A DNA stretch of 64,000 nt from Burhinus oedicnemus (lineage: Eukaryota > Chordata > Aves > Charadriiformes > Burhinidae). Below, piece by piece: positions 37,271-49,110 of this stretch. The first letter of the stretch is position 1, and the number at the start of each line of letters is the position of its first letter. Below the pieces are notes generated by a model. It was given only the letters and a program-made list of their open reading frames with translations. It searched no databases and was not told where the DNA came from. A program made the position numbers and the translations under genes. Location: contig VFFE01007485.1 in the NCBI GenBank assembly GCA_008921705.1, positions 463,280 through 527,279 of the forward strand, in the 5' to 3' direction.

Positions 37271-37789
37271 AATAAACTTCAAAAAAAAAAAGTATTTTAA
37301 ATTTTAATGCTTAATAATAATCTAAAGTTTAAACTGCATTAGAAAACTCTGTCTGAGTGACATATAAAGCTGGAACTAGATTTAATACATTCAGGGATAT
37401 AGTCTGCAAAATAGGCCTTGTAAAAAATTCAGGAACACAGTAATAATCTGGATTATCTAGAGATCAAGAGAGACTACATGTCACAACTGTTCAGAACAGC
37501 ATTCAGTTGAAATCAGTACGTTTTTGCAAACCGGTGCAAAGTAACAGTATGTGTTAGGAGGCAAAAAGGATTTAACTTTCAAGAGAAGGAGAGAACTGAG
37601 GCCACAAGAAAAAGCAAAAATGGAAAATTGCAGAGGGACAGGAATTCACACATTCTATAGGCAAAGCAGTTCACTCTGATGAATTGCACTTCACAAACCG
37701 TACAGCTGCAGCCATCAGTGTTGCAACCAAGAGGATATGATGTTCCTTTCCCTTTTTTTTTTTCTAATTTTGAATGTATGCTACCTCAG
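37271..37789. other. Unique AT-rich non-coding DNA
   Basis: Nothing recognisable between the ancient CR1 and the LTR. Confidence 0.6.
37785..37789. repeat. Target site duplication, left copy (CTCAG)
   Basis: Identical to 38334-38338 on the far side of the LTR. The 5-bp length fits an ERVL-type integrase. Confidence 0.85.
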
Positions 37790-38333
37790 TGTTGTGGTTG
37801 AACCCCAGCCAACAACTAGGACCACGCAGCCACTCTTTCACCCCCCTTCCCCCCATAAGGGTGGGGAGAAGAGGGAGAAAATGAAGGGAAAGGGAAAAGA
37901 AAAAAACTCACGGGTTGAGACAAAGACAGTTTAACAGAACAATAATGGGAAAGGAAAATAACAGTAATAACAATAACAATAATAATAATGGTAAAAAAAT
38001 ATACAAGACACAAGTTACTCTTACCAGCTGGTAAACTGGTGAATTGGCACCGTCCTGAGCAGTGATTACAACTCCTCCCCCCACCCCCTCGGCTAACCCC
38101 ATTTATATACTGAGCATGATGTCTATGGTACAGAATATTCCATTGGCCGTTCTATCATTGTCTTTACTCCTTCTCAGCTTCTATGGGAAGCTGAAAATAG
38201 ACCTTAAAAAACATAAGCATGACCTGGCAACAACTGCCACAATATGCATTTCTGACACTCCTTTCATACCAAATCTGAAAATACAGCAACCGCTAGAAAG
38301 AAAATTAACTCTATCCCAGCTAAAACCAGGACA
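37790..38333 (-). mobile_element. ERVL-type solo LTR with perfect target duplication
   Basis: On the - strand it starts TGTCCTGGTTTTAGCTGGGA at 38333 and ends GGTTCAACCACAACA at 37790. It is flanked on both sides by CTCAG (37785-37789 and 38334-38338), a perfect 5-bp target site duplication as expected for this class. A TATA box, TATATAAA, lies at 38102-38109 on the - strand. The R-like block TTAAACTGTCTTTGTC near 37920-37936 matches the + strand LTR at 30783. A + strand AAT/AAC-rich stretch at about 37945-37990 is part of the LTR. No internal genes remain, so it is a solo LTR. Confidence 0.92.
38102..38109 (-). promoter_or_regulatory. LTR TATA box
   Basis: TATATAAA on the - strand, about 225 bp from the 5' end of the LTR, follows a CATGCTCAG block typical of this LTR type. 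Confidence 0.5.
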
Positions 38334-38338
38334 CTCAG
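38334..38338. repeat. Target site duplication, right copy (CTCAG)
   Basis: Partner of 37785-37789. Confidence 0.85.
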
Positions 38339-41300
38339 ACACCTTTCTGTCCAAACGGACAGTTTGGAGGTCAATCAGGGACACCTTAGTCTGTCTGCAT
38401 CTGCATCCATGTTTGTGTATCTACTTTTAAATTATGTGATGGAGTCTGGAGCTAGAAAAGTACTGTGTGGTCTATGGAGTCATCTTCGTTCATATACCAG
38501 ACTGATATGTAACAGCACTGTATAGGTCTCTTTCAAAAATATATTAAACATCTACCAAATCAAAATGCAAAGGTTTCCAAGTATCACAGATTTAGTGAAG
38601 TTGGATATTTAATTCACTGGTTTTTTTGTGCCCTTACTGATTAATAAAAGATAGCATCACCCTTGTAGATATAGTCAACATGGTCACCCTCGGATCTTCA
38701 CTGGCTGTCCTGTTTGTAGCTCTGCGATGGAGTATCTGGTTACTAAACTTTCCAGGATAGGGCTCCTGTTCTTGTTCTGCCCTTCCACAGTTTCCTGCAG
38801 TTTGAGAACCTGGTTCATGTTTGGCTGTCTTGTGCATCAGCACAATAAAAATATAGTTCATAATAGTTAGGGAGAATAGGGCCACTGACAACGCAAAGGA
38901 AGGATCGGTCATTTTCCCAGGCTCATCTATTCACTGCATGTGAGCAAATAACTCAGCCTGAGTACAGGTCAGGCTTTCCGGAGCAAACGGTGCATTAATA
39001 TGGATCAGAAATCTCTCCTTAATTAAAAAAAAATAATAATCTGTACTCTAGCTAAGATCTGTTTGCTCAGAAAAATAACATAAATTGAACTTTTTTTTAT
39101 ATGATTGGAGATGTCAGGCAAAATACTTAAATCTTAAAACAAATCTTCTTTCTAATCTAGGAAGATTACTTTAGCAAAGTATTTTAGCTATTTAGGGAAT
39201 GGGTGAAAATATATAGTTTTTCCCAATGTGAATTATTTATTCTGCAGTAGAATATGATGACAGTCTGAAATCTGACATCACTTACATAACTGGCACATTT
39301 AAGGATAGTATTTTTATTTTTATTTGCAAATTATGCAGTGTAAATTATGCATTCGTACAAATACTGCACTTCAAAAGACAAATAGTATGACAGATGACAA
39401 TGTTGAAAGCAACACTGTGAGCAAAAGAAGCTTTTCTTAGTATGTTCTGCACATTTGAGAAGAAGTAGTTTAAAGTCTGTACTGGTGCCCATAATAACAT
39501 GCAAGAAAAAGGTAAAAAAACCATGTAAAAAGAACATAGATGAAAGCCACAATAAGAATTTAAAATTACTAACTGTGGAGCCTGTATGCATATATGAGGG
39601 GGGGGGGGCTGTTCAAGCTCTAAAAATTCCTCATTGGAATTCCTCTTGGATTTTTCAGGTCTGTCTTACAAGTTCCCTCAATGAATATCTTCATATCATA
39701 CTTGTTCAAGTGGGGGTGATTAACTACTGGGTAAATGGTAGATGCTCCTACAGTAAAAAACCAAGTTTAAATGCTTTTCTGGAATGTATTCACATATCTT
39801 TTTGGGATGAATAAAGATATAAATAGGTGAAATTTAATTGTCCAGGGTAAACACGAGATCATATCAGAAGATCTGTAGCTTTAAATAATACCATAGCTTT
39901 AAAAATCTGCAAATCTCCAGGGAAAAACAGTTGTGTAAGAGCGAGAAAAGAAAAGAGATAAGAGCAAAGAAAGTTATTCGCTAATTTATATGCAGCCACA
40001 GTCACAAGTTTACATTCCTATAGCTGGTATAGTACATATGGTTTTTAAAAAGGGGTTTCATTGGATTAAGTAATTTGTTAAAAGAGCAAAGGTGCAGCTA
40101 GTAATTTATCTATTAAACTAAGCTTTGCAAACTGTACAGCTCAGCACTTTTTACTGTTTAGCCTCTTTCCTCTGGGTATCTTCAAGACATTTATCCACCT
40201 GTAGACGAAAGAGTTGTACAATGAATATATTTCGGGGTGCAACTACCATAAGGAATGCTTGCAAAAGTGAATGTCACCTGCAAATAAAAGGGGAAAAGAA
40301 ACCTTGAATTGCAGCGTTGATCTGTAGCCATCTCCAAAATGCAAAATGGCAGCTGTTTAGTATTACATAAAAATGATGTAACAAGAGGTTTATAAAAAGT
40401 GAAGGAAAAAAAATAAATCCTTTCTTCAACACAAACTAGCAGACAAATTTTTATAAAGCAGGGGCTAAAACTGTGATTCACAGCCTCAGATCCAAAGCCG
40501 GTCTGTGAGTCAAGGTGAGACCCATAATCATAATGTCGTTTTTTCCTCCTGGCACTTGGTCTGACATCTCTCTCATTGAATAAACTATTTTTACCGTGTG
40601 AAAAAGTAAACCGAGAGTCACAGATAAATGCACTCAGAGCCGTAAGTTACCATTTCTACTTTTCAAAAAGCGGTACAATCTTGTCATGCTCTTTAGCAAA
40701 CAGCGTGTCTCATCTTATCACCAAGATAGTGCTATAGCTGGCTGGAAAACAACATTTCTGTGTCATGAAACAGTGACATCTCACTGCTGTTTTCAGCTTC
40801 AAGTCAGGACAATTGAAGGTTTGAACATGGGTCTCCCATCACCTAGGAAATTGCTTGTGTCTTCAGATTATTTAGAAAGTAGTTTCACTTCCACATCTTT
40901 ATTGGCACGGTCTTAAGAAATGCTCGTAAGAAGACCTGGCTAAATTTCTGTGAAAAGTTTCTGTTTCAGTAAGAGATCATTTTAATGCAAGATCTTTTAC
41001 TGGAAGACTTCTGACTGGTTTTAATTCTAATTCCAAGACATAATAGTCTTTCTGAGGTGCAGCATCCGACGGATGCGTGGAGTCTGCTGAACCATCATCA
41101 CTGAGGGGTAGAGCTCCAGGGTTTTTTGGCTGCTTTTTCATTCAAACCAGAAAGCAGACAAACAATAGCAGGTGATCTTTCAAGATCTGCTGTATCTTCC
41201 TACAGATATAGTTCTATCTCGAGCTACGCCTACATTTACATCTACATCTAATAACATTGTTAGAACTTTTTCAAGCTGAAGACTATGAGTTAATATTGTT

Positions 41301-42896
41301 TGAAGCACAAGTAATGAGAACAATTTTAACAATAGCAAATGTACTCTCATCCCAAAAGAATCTTTCTAATGATGATCTCTTGTTTAGAGTGAAATGTCTG
41401 CAAAGCCTAGGTAATTTTTGCTCTCAAAATAAATTAAAATAAAAAAAAAAAAAGGATGTATATTTGCTTTTTCTTTTAAATTTTCCAGAACATTTTTTCA
41501 AAGTTAATGTAGGGTTCTTTGTACTGTGTGTTTGGTAAACCAGCCAAACACTAAAATGCTTCTTTGAACTCAGCCTAACCTTTCACCTTCCACTGCGGTG
41601 GTGACCTCATTCATACTCCTCGCAAAATAGCTCAAAAAAAAGAAAAGAGAAAGAAAAAGACATAGCTGGCAGTTTGAGGAGCTCGAGGCAATAATAAAAG
41701 TCGAAAGATCACATTCAAGTACACTAGCTGAGCTTTCTCATGAAACCTGTATAATGCCTATTACTCTGTTTTCTGCTTCTGTCAAATACATTAATCTCAC
41801 ATTTCCTGAGTGCTACATTTGATCAAAATCTATTTCATTTTAAAAGTAGAGGTAAAAAACTCTGAAATCATACTATTGTACAGAACTGTACTGAGTAAGG
41901 CAACAAATCCTCGATTTTCCCTTTTCACTCCCTTCCAGTGGATTTTTGTTTTAAATCTAAAACCCAAGACTAAAGCCTGTCATATTTATTCTTCCAGAAC
42001 AAAAGATGAATAGCTTATTCACTTACATTTTCTTGCATATTTATTTTAGTCTACTCAAAGTTACTTGTATTAAAACAGAGAACAGTATTTGAAACTTGAC
42101 TGTTGTTGTCCTGGAAGATTTGTCTCTGTTTATCTTTCAGATAGTTTCTTAAAGATTTAGCTCTCAAAACAAACAAACAAACCAACCAACCTCAAAATAA
42201 AACAGAATATTTGGTGTAAATCTGTCAGTGCAGAAGACAAAACTTTACTAAATTTGTCCAATCTCAGATTTTGAACAGAATTATGGACTGTAACAACCTT
42301 TTCCAGTATTTGGCCCAGAATAATCATATTGAACATAGATATCTAAAAAAGCCAGACTGAACAAGGGAACCTTTGTTGTTTTGTAGAAAGACCCCACAGT
42401 AAGATTGTAAGGCTATATAAAAAGTCAGAAATTGAGCCAGGACTAAAATATTCTTCCACTTCAAAAGCCACTGAATGACCCAATAGGTAGCAATACAATG
42501 GTCACACCTTACTGTCTGAGCTTGAATGATGTTCATTATAGTTAAGCCCAGACCAATATCCTAAGTTTTAGTCTTATGAAGCATCAGCTTTCAAGACCAT
42601 CCTTATATGAGATTCTGTGTGAACTGATTGAAATCTAGTTTGTGTGAAGGTTTGGTATAACCGATACTTCTCCACTGATGGCAATTCAATACTGAATTCG
42701 CAGTTTCACACTCTGGATATAATTCTCAGTCTGCTTATAGCTGCGTCTGTTTCCCCTTATCACTACTCTGTCTCAGTACGGCTTTTTTCTTGATCCTCAA
42801 CATTTCTGAAGAATCTGAAAAATGTGCTCCTATCTTCAGAACTAAAACACAAAAACTGTCTTAATACTTTATTAACAGACTGATATTGATGAATAC
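38339..42896. other. Unique AT-rich non-coding DNA
   Basis: No gene or transposon is recognised. It includes an 11-G run at 39598-39608 and an A-rich run at about 41431-41453 just after a 61-codon open frame (41257-41442). That frame has no recognisable motif. An AAAC/AACC simple stretch lies near 42168-42190. Confidence 0.55.
39598..39608 (+). repeat. Homopolymer of 11 G
   Basis: A run of eleven G. It is a likely site of length variation or sequencing error. Confidence 0.9.
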
Positions 42897-43833
42897 GTGA
42901 ATATGACTTGTGGCACAGAGTCCAGTTGGAGGTCTGTGACAAGTGGTGTTCCCCAGGGGTCAGGACTGGGTCCAGTCCTGTTCAACATAGTCATCAATGA
43001 CCTGGATGAAGGGGTAGAGGGTATCATCACCAAGTTTGCTGATGACACAAAACTGGGAGGGGTGGCTGACACACCGGAAGGCTGCGCTGCCATTCAGTGT
43101 GACCTGGACAGGCTGGAGAGTTGAGCAGAGAGAAACCTCATGAAGTTCAACAAGGGCAAGTGTAGGGTCCTGCACCTGGGGAGGAATAACCCCAGGCACC
43201 AGTACAGGTTAGGGGCTGACCTGCTGGAAAGCAGCTCTGTGGAAAGGGACCTGGCAGTCCTGGTGGACAACAGGGTGACCATGAGCCAGCAATGTGCCCT
43301 TGTGGCCAAGAAGGCCAATGGCATCCTGGGGTGCATCAAGAGGTGTGTGGCAAGCAGGTCACGGGAGGTTATCCTCCCCCTCTACTCTGCCCTGGTGAGG
43401 CCACATTGGGAGTACTGGGTCCAGTTCTGGGCTCCCCAGTTCAAGAAGGCCAGGGAACTGCTGGAGAGGGTACAGCAGAGGGCTACAAAGATGATTAGGG
43501 GACTGGAATATCTTTCTGATGAGGAAAGGCTGAGGGACTTGGGTCTTTTTAGTCTGGAGAAGGCTCAGAGGGGATCACATCAATGCTTACAAATACTTAA
43601 AGGGAGGGTGCCGGGAGGATGGCACCAGTCTTTTTGCAGTGGTGCCCAGTTATAGGACAAGAGGTAATGGGCACAAACTTGAACGTAGGAAGTTCCATCT
43701 AAACATGAGGAGGAACTTCTTTCCTTTGAGGGTGGCAGAGCACTGGCACAGGCTGCCCAGAGAGGTGGTGGAGTCTCCGCCTCTGGAGACATTCCAAACC
43801 CACCTGGACACTGTCCTTTGCAACCTGCTCTAG
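42897..43833 (+). pseudogene. CR1 ORF2 C-terminal half, with stop and frameshift
   Basis: The frame starts with [20 protein letters not shown] and contains an intact catalytic block FADDTKLGG (about 43038). A TGA at 43123-43125 replaces the Trp codon found in the 233-1035 copy. The frame continues through [15 protein letters not shown] and [20 protein letters not shown]. Near 43560 a 5-base loss within an AGAAG-type repeat, relative to the sister copy, shifts the frame. The last part, including [13 protein letters not shown], is read in another phase and ends at 43833. It is non-functional. Confidence 0.92.
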
Positions 43834-43913
43834 GTGACCCTGCTGTGGCAGGGGGGTTGGACCAGATGATCTCCAGAGGTCCCTTCCAACCATGGTGATT
43901 CTGTGATTCTGTA
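42897..43913 (+). mobile_element. CR1 LINE, 5'-truncated 3' end
   Basis: It starts inside the reverse transcriptase just before the VPQG block and ends with the 3' UTR CTCCAGAGGTCCCTTCCAAC and the tail TGATTCTGTGATTCTG. It matches the copy at 233-1035 over their shared length at nearly every base, in the same orientation. It extends about 240 bp farther 5'. No target duplication is evident. Confidence 0.95.
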
Positions 43914-44859
43914 ATATAATGTTTTCACCCTCATAAACGGGTTACTATTTCAAATGAATACTTTGTCACAGCAACTTTCCATCACAGTCTTGTTACACAA
44001 TATTACATTATGGAAAGCTCAACATTGCATTTAATGTCCTGATTTGTAAATGTTTCCTCTACTTAATTTCTCTCTTTAACATGGCAATGTCTCATTGCAA
44101 TGGATAGTTTTCATTAAGTTCCTTAAATTGTTGGTATTTATCATTCCCACAAATGCATCCCTAGAAGTCTTTTTCAGCTAGAAACCCCATTACAGTAGGA
44201 TTAGTGCAAATACATAATATAAGACAGTCTCTGTCCTCCAGGTACTCATTCAGATATTCATGACTGGAAAAAGTACTGTAAACCTCATGAGAGAGTAAAT
44301 TAACTTGCGCAGAAAACCTTAAATGTATACGACTGCTTAACTGTCACTTGAATCAGTGGCAGTCAAATACCTTGAAATGTTTGACAAGCAGGATAGAGGA
44401 ATTGAGTGACTTTTGGAGGTTATACAAGCATCCTTTGCCAGAACTAGGAATTAATTTCATATATGCCAAGCTTTAATCCAGTACCTTTACGACAAGATTA
44501 TTTTATCTTTCAAACCTTGCACAAAACCCCCAATAATAAATTGTGCTAGAAGAAATATTGGAAATTAGCTTACGTATACCTTAATTTGAGAAAGAACTGC
44601 TAATGAAAACACCAAAACAGGACTATACAGGGTTGTCATGTAGAATTTCTGGGGTTTGTTTATTTGTTGGTTTGGTTTTTTAATACATGAAGGCCTTGTT
44701 CTTCTCTAGAATAATAACTAGAAGGTTAATAGATTGCCTGTTTTAGAAAATGCGTTGGTGAATGAGTAGCACTTAGAGATTCTTATTTGCCCTGTACAAG
44801 ATAATCCTTGCAGCAGGGCTGTTTGGAGAGAAAGAATTTTGTGCAATATAGGATGAAAA

Positions 44860-45070
44860 TTAAGTTTACATCATATATTCCGATGAATGTTACATGAGTG
44901 CATCTGTGGCAAAGTGAATTTGCATAAGGGGGAGGGGATAAAAGAAATGCATATTTAGGGGAGATAATACCACAAATGATATCTCCAAATATTCATGGTC
45001 AGTCATGGGATTTTCCCCCATCCTTGCAACATGTAGTCATTAAAATGAGATGCAGAAGGAGATTAAACTT
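44860..45070. promoter_or_regulatory. Candidate conserved non-coding element
   Basis: The block contains ATTTGCAT (an octamer-type POU site), ATGCATATTTAG, ATTAAAATGAGATGCA and TTTGCATATTTTC. It is free of repeats and of open frames. The clustering of octamer-like sites is suggestive of an enhancer, but nothing more can be seen from one sequence. Confidence 0.2.
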
Positions 45071-47127
45071 TGCATATTTTCTCAAGAACCTGAAATATTA
45101 ATAACATTTTTGGAATGTAATGCCTAGAAACAGATGTTGTAGAGAGATGTTTTCTTCCAGAGATGAGAATTTGCAGTGCTGAGTCCCTGCAGAAACTGAG
45201 CCCTCTGCAACCCACAGGGCTCCTTCCCGACGTAGGGACAGTAGAGTAAAATTAGGATAATGGTACTTGGCCTTCCACAGTGGTCCGCTCTTGGTGAACG
45301 CAGTCCAGTTACATCCCTAAACTTGATGACTGAGTAATTGATAAAATAAACTTGTATTTTTTTAAAAGCCATGAATAATCTCATAAGGTTGTTACCACAG
45401 TGACATTCAATAAAGAAAAAAAAAAAAAATCCGAAACAGGAAAAGAAACTGTGCGTAATTGCTAAAAGATTGTATCTTTCTTAAATTTTCTGTCATTTTG
45501 ATTGAATTCATGTGCTTGGTGGGGGCAGAATATACTTTATTTTTATCTTAAATATACTCCTGCAGTCACTTCATGGTTTACCTTCTATTGTTTTATGGGC
45601 ATCAGTCATTCACAGGTCACTGTTTGAAATAAAGTGCAGGAGAAAATGAGTGTGATTAACACAGCAGCTAAGTTTTCCGTTCCAAGGTCAAACACGAATC
45701 CTATTGCTATTTTGTGGGAATTTTACATTAAGCCCACCGTTTGTTTCAAATGAATGTTGTCCATATGTCTGATAATTCATTTGCCTATGCATTTCTTCTC
45801 CTCTGATGTTCTTAGCTCAGAAAAAGGTTGCAGTAATAGCAACGTTCCCAAGTCTAACAAAATAGGATGTTCACCAGCATTTCTGTGCAAAGTACCGAGA
45901 ATTTAAATGTATTTAAATTGTAAATCCTTCAAGTTCATCTTTTTATGATGCACAGCACCCAAATCTTCTCTGAGGATAATGTATTATAGTGTTATATATA
46001 AAACAATGTAACACAGTGTCTGGAAAACACCCGGATAGGATCAGGATCCTACGTACCACAACGGTTGGAGCCACAGCCGCCCTGGACACCAGGTTTCAGG
46101 GCACTTCTCTAAACATATTAAAAATATTGTGCAGTAATCTTCTTATTGTTTATCCTCTACATAACCATAAGTGCTACAAATCATCCTGTGTTCACAACAG
46201 CCTTTTGTCCAATTCTGTTCTTAAAATAACTCTGTGTGCCTGCAGCAATGCAAATCAGCCCCGCTTCTATATTTTAAAAATTGTGCCGTCTCAGAGCTTC
46301 CCCTCTCTTCTGTCTTCCAGTTTCTTTTGAGAGAACTTCAGCTCATTCTGTGTTGATCAGATTTTCCTCAGTTTAATAAATGAACGTTTGATTACGTTGA
46401 GACGTGGGACAATTTGTCTTGGTTGATATTCTTTGTGGCATACTTAAATGTTATTTAGATGAAGTCACTTTCCAAGGAAATTACTCTCTGCAGGAGCCTG
46501 AAAATGGCAAATTTAAAAAAAAAAATTTGGAAGCTGTGCAGTGTTTCACACATGTGAATAGCTGGAAGCAGTTGGTTATGGAATTTTAATGGCTAGATTA
46601 TAACCTCTATTGCTGTAAGAGGCACAGTTATTACAGTTTGAAGTATGTTGTAATTTTTAAAAAGTAATTGTACATGGATTCTCCTAAACCAATAATACAT
46701 CTCAGACTGATTTCCTACATTTAATATACACTATGACACAGAGAGTGGAAATGTGAGTCTTCAGCATGAGCCTTCAGAACTAACCGAGGAAGAAAATTGC
46801 AGTTAAATTATGTTTATTCAGAAGACCTTTTTTCCTTCTGTAAATCTTAAATGTAGATTTCAATCTTCCTTCCTTGCTATGATTAAGAGTCAAAAGGAAA
46901 AAAAAGGGGGGCAGAGGGAGAGGAACTGGCTACCCAGAAGGAGGATAGGGGTCGCAAGATATAGGTTCTGTTCTCAGGTCAGCCCCTAGATAGATGTGGG
47001 ATTCTGGACAAACTGTATTTCTTTGTGGTTTTCTCTTTTTTTATGGTGTAGCCACATCACTCTAAGGTCATCCTTTTCCCTGTGATGTCTCGTCATGATG
47101 GGACGCTGAAACTTCCAACTTTATTGT

Positions 47128-47232
47128 GATATATCATCTGTATCTATATATCTATTTATCTAAATATCTGTAACCTGTAACAATATCTATATATCTATAG
47201 CAATATCTATAACAACATATTTATATCTATAT
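47128..47232 (+). repeat. (TATC)n-like simple repeat
   Basis: An imperfect run of TATCTATA and ATATCTATA units with interruptions. It is non-coding. Confidence 0.85.
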
Positions 47233-47956
47233 TAATTTTTGTCATCATCACTGAAATAACTGTGATTTCTGTAACTGCTTGTACAGAGACTAGGGGAGCT
47301 TGAAATGGTGCAGTGAGTGAGGTCGTAGGTGACCTAGGCAGCGTGAGTGAGGAGTCCCACAGTTTGCTCATGGCTGGAACCGGCCTGAATGGACTCGCTT
47401 GGTCTCAGAAAAGGAACCGGACAACACTGCCAGGTGAAGAGTCGATAAGCAATTGGGAAGTAACTGCCCTGGCTCCCCGTCCCAGTAACTCCAGATCCTA
47501 CCTTGTCTCAGCTTTAAATGAAAAGTAGCTCATCTGACTGAGTTGCTTCTCTTTTCCCCAGGAGACACTTGATTTTGACTGAAGGAGGCTCTTAAGAAGT
47601 CCTCTGTGTCATCTTTAAAGACTTACAGAAACCTTGAAAGATCAGCATGTCGTTCTCCTCTTTGCTTCTGAATATGAAGCTCACTGCTTATAAATACAAT
47701 AAAATCCACTGTCACTGACTTATTCTGTGTCTAAAGCAGCAATTTGGTTCAGAAAATCCTAATTTTATTTGTTTGTTTGCTTTTTGTTTCAACCTCTCTA
47801 TTGTCTCCAGACAGACAACGACAAGTTAACATCATCTATGAGTAGAGGGGTGTGAAAACTGCAGCGCTTCCTAGAGTGGCCTGAAGGAAAGGAAGAAGTT
47901 GTCTATGGGACAGTTTCTTACGGCAGGCTTTAACACCATACATGCAGTGGTATGTT

Positions 47957-48020
47957 CGACTCTATTTAAGAGTCTAATTTAAGACTCTATTTAAGAGTTT
48001 AATCAGACTCTATTTAAGAC
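47957..48020 (+). repeat. Three-copy minisatellite of a hairpin unit
   Basis: The core GACTCTATTTAAG is repeated at 47958, 47983 and 48006, with units of 25 and 23 bp. The first unit, GACTCTATTTAAGAGTC, is an inverted repeat of GACTCT and AGAGTC around ATTTA. With only three copies and no spacers it is not a CRISPR array. Confidence 0.85.
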
Positions 48021-48639
48021 AAAGTTCTCTGCATGAGAGACGCAGGGAACCTCAGCACCAACCACTTCAACCTACCAACGTTATCTACTGCACTGCATCA
48101 ATTCCTAAGGTAGATACAGATTGATGTGTTTATGTCCACACTGAATTCTCAGCTGTAGCGTGGAAATACTCAGCTTAACTTCACATGAGCATTTTGTATG
48201 ACTCTTTTAGGAAGACAGGACTTCAAAATGTCTCTTGGGCTAGTTGCAGGTTCTTTCTTTCATAGGCAAACAATTTATCTATCTTTTCCATAAATGGATA
48301 CAACTTTGCTTAAATGCATATGACTGATTAAAAATCACTGAATTCAATGGTAGTCAGATACCTTAATACATTCAATAGAGGATTAATACATTGCAAGGGA
48401 CTTTTTACCCCTTCCCTCCCATTTTAAATTTGTTTCAGAGTTTCAGTATTCAAATTCCCGTTATTTTTTTCTGAGCTAAGGATATGGTCTACTACCTATG
48501 CCAGCCTTTATCATAGCACAGTTTTTCTTCCTTAGTGCTTCCTGTCCAGTCCCAATGTGCACACAGAGCTTCTACTTTTTTTGGCTGAAAATCTCTTCTG
48601 GCCTTTTTTTTTTTTCTAATTGAAGTTTTAAATCTCTTT

Positions 48640-49110
48640 AATTATCCAGAAGGTTTCCCTTTATTTATTTCATTTTGATACAATCTTTTCTGAACTGTAT
48701 CCACTATTCCCGACACGGTTTTACCAGACTTGCTTCATAAATATACCGATTTTCCATCTCCGCTGGCACTGCTTTTTCTGAGCCATCTTTGGATCCTATT
48801 AGCCTTTTTCATGGTTGTGTTACACCGATGACTCACAGTCATCCTGTGATTAACAAGTACGTCCAGATCCTTGTCAACTCATCTGGATGTTAAGCTCCTA
48901 GCTACAACTAGAAGTTCTTGTTAGTCCCTAATAGCACAACCTTATATTTTGTACTATTTAATCTTTTCGGTTCCATTCAGACGTTGCAGTCTACAAGGTC
49001 ATCTCTTCCTTTCTGAATCTTTTGAAAATGCATCTAACTTTGTGTCACTGTGGTGGTACTTTTTGTACTGACTTCGTTAATGAAAATTTTAAACAAAAGT
49101 GGCCACAAGA
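48640..49110 (-). mobile_element. Ancient CR1 relic
   Basis: Translation of the - strand over 48765-48875 gives 37 open codons, including DKDLDVLVNHRMTVSHRC and KKANRIQ. These match the [17 protein letters not shown] and KKANxILG blocks of the younger CR1 copies. Upstream on that strand, near 49080-49105, PLLFKIFINEV matches the [11 protein letters not shown] block. The rest is broken by stops and indels. The order and spacing of the two blocks agree with a single old ORF2 fragment. Confidence 0.8.

Larger units (their letters stand above)
43914..48639. other. Unique AT-rich non-coding DNA
   Basis: No gene is recognised. It holds an A-rich run at about 45415-45430, a TATC-rich simple repeat at about 47128-47232, and a small tandem array at 47957-48020. 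A GC-richer patch near 47286-47530 has a 71-codon open frame with no recognisable motif. Confidence 0.55.

Noticed and set aside
38062..38430. A 122-codon + strand frame
   Set aside because: Most of it is antisense to the LTR at 37790-38333, and it has no family signature.
41257..41453. Open frame followed by an A-rich run, resembling a processed transcript
   Set aside because: The A run is short and interrupted. No target duplication or recognisable protein was seen.
47957..48020. Possible CRISPR-like repeat array
   Set aside because: There are only three units, with no unique spacers of regular size, in vertebrate DNA. It is a minisatellite.
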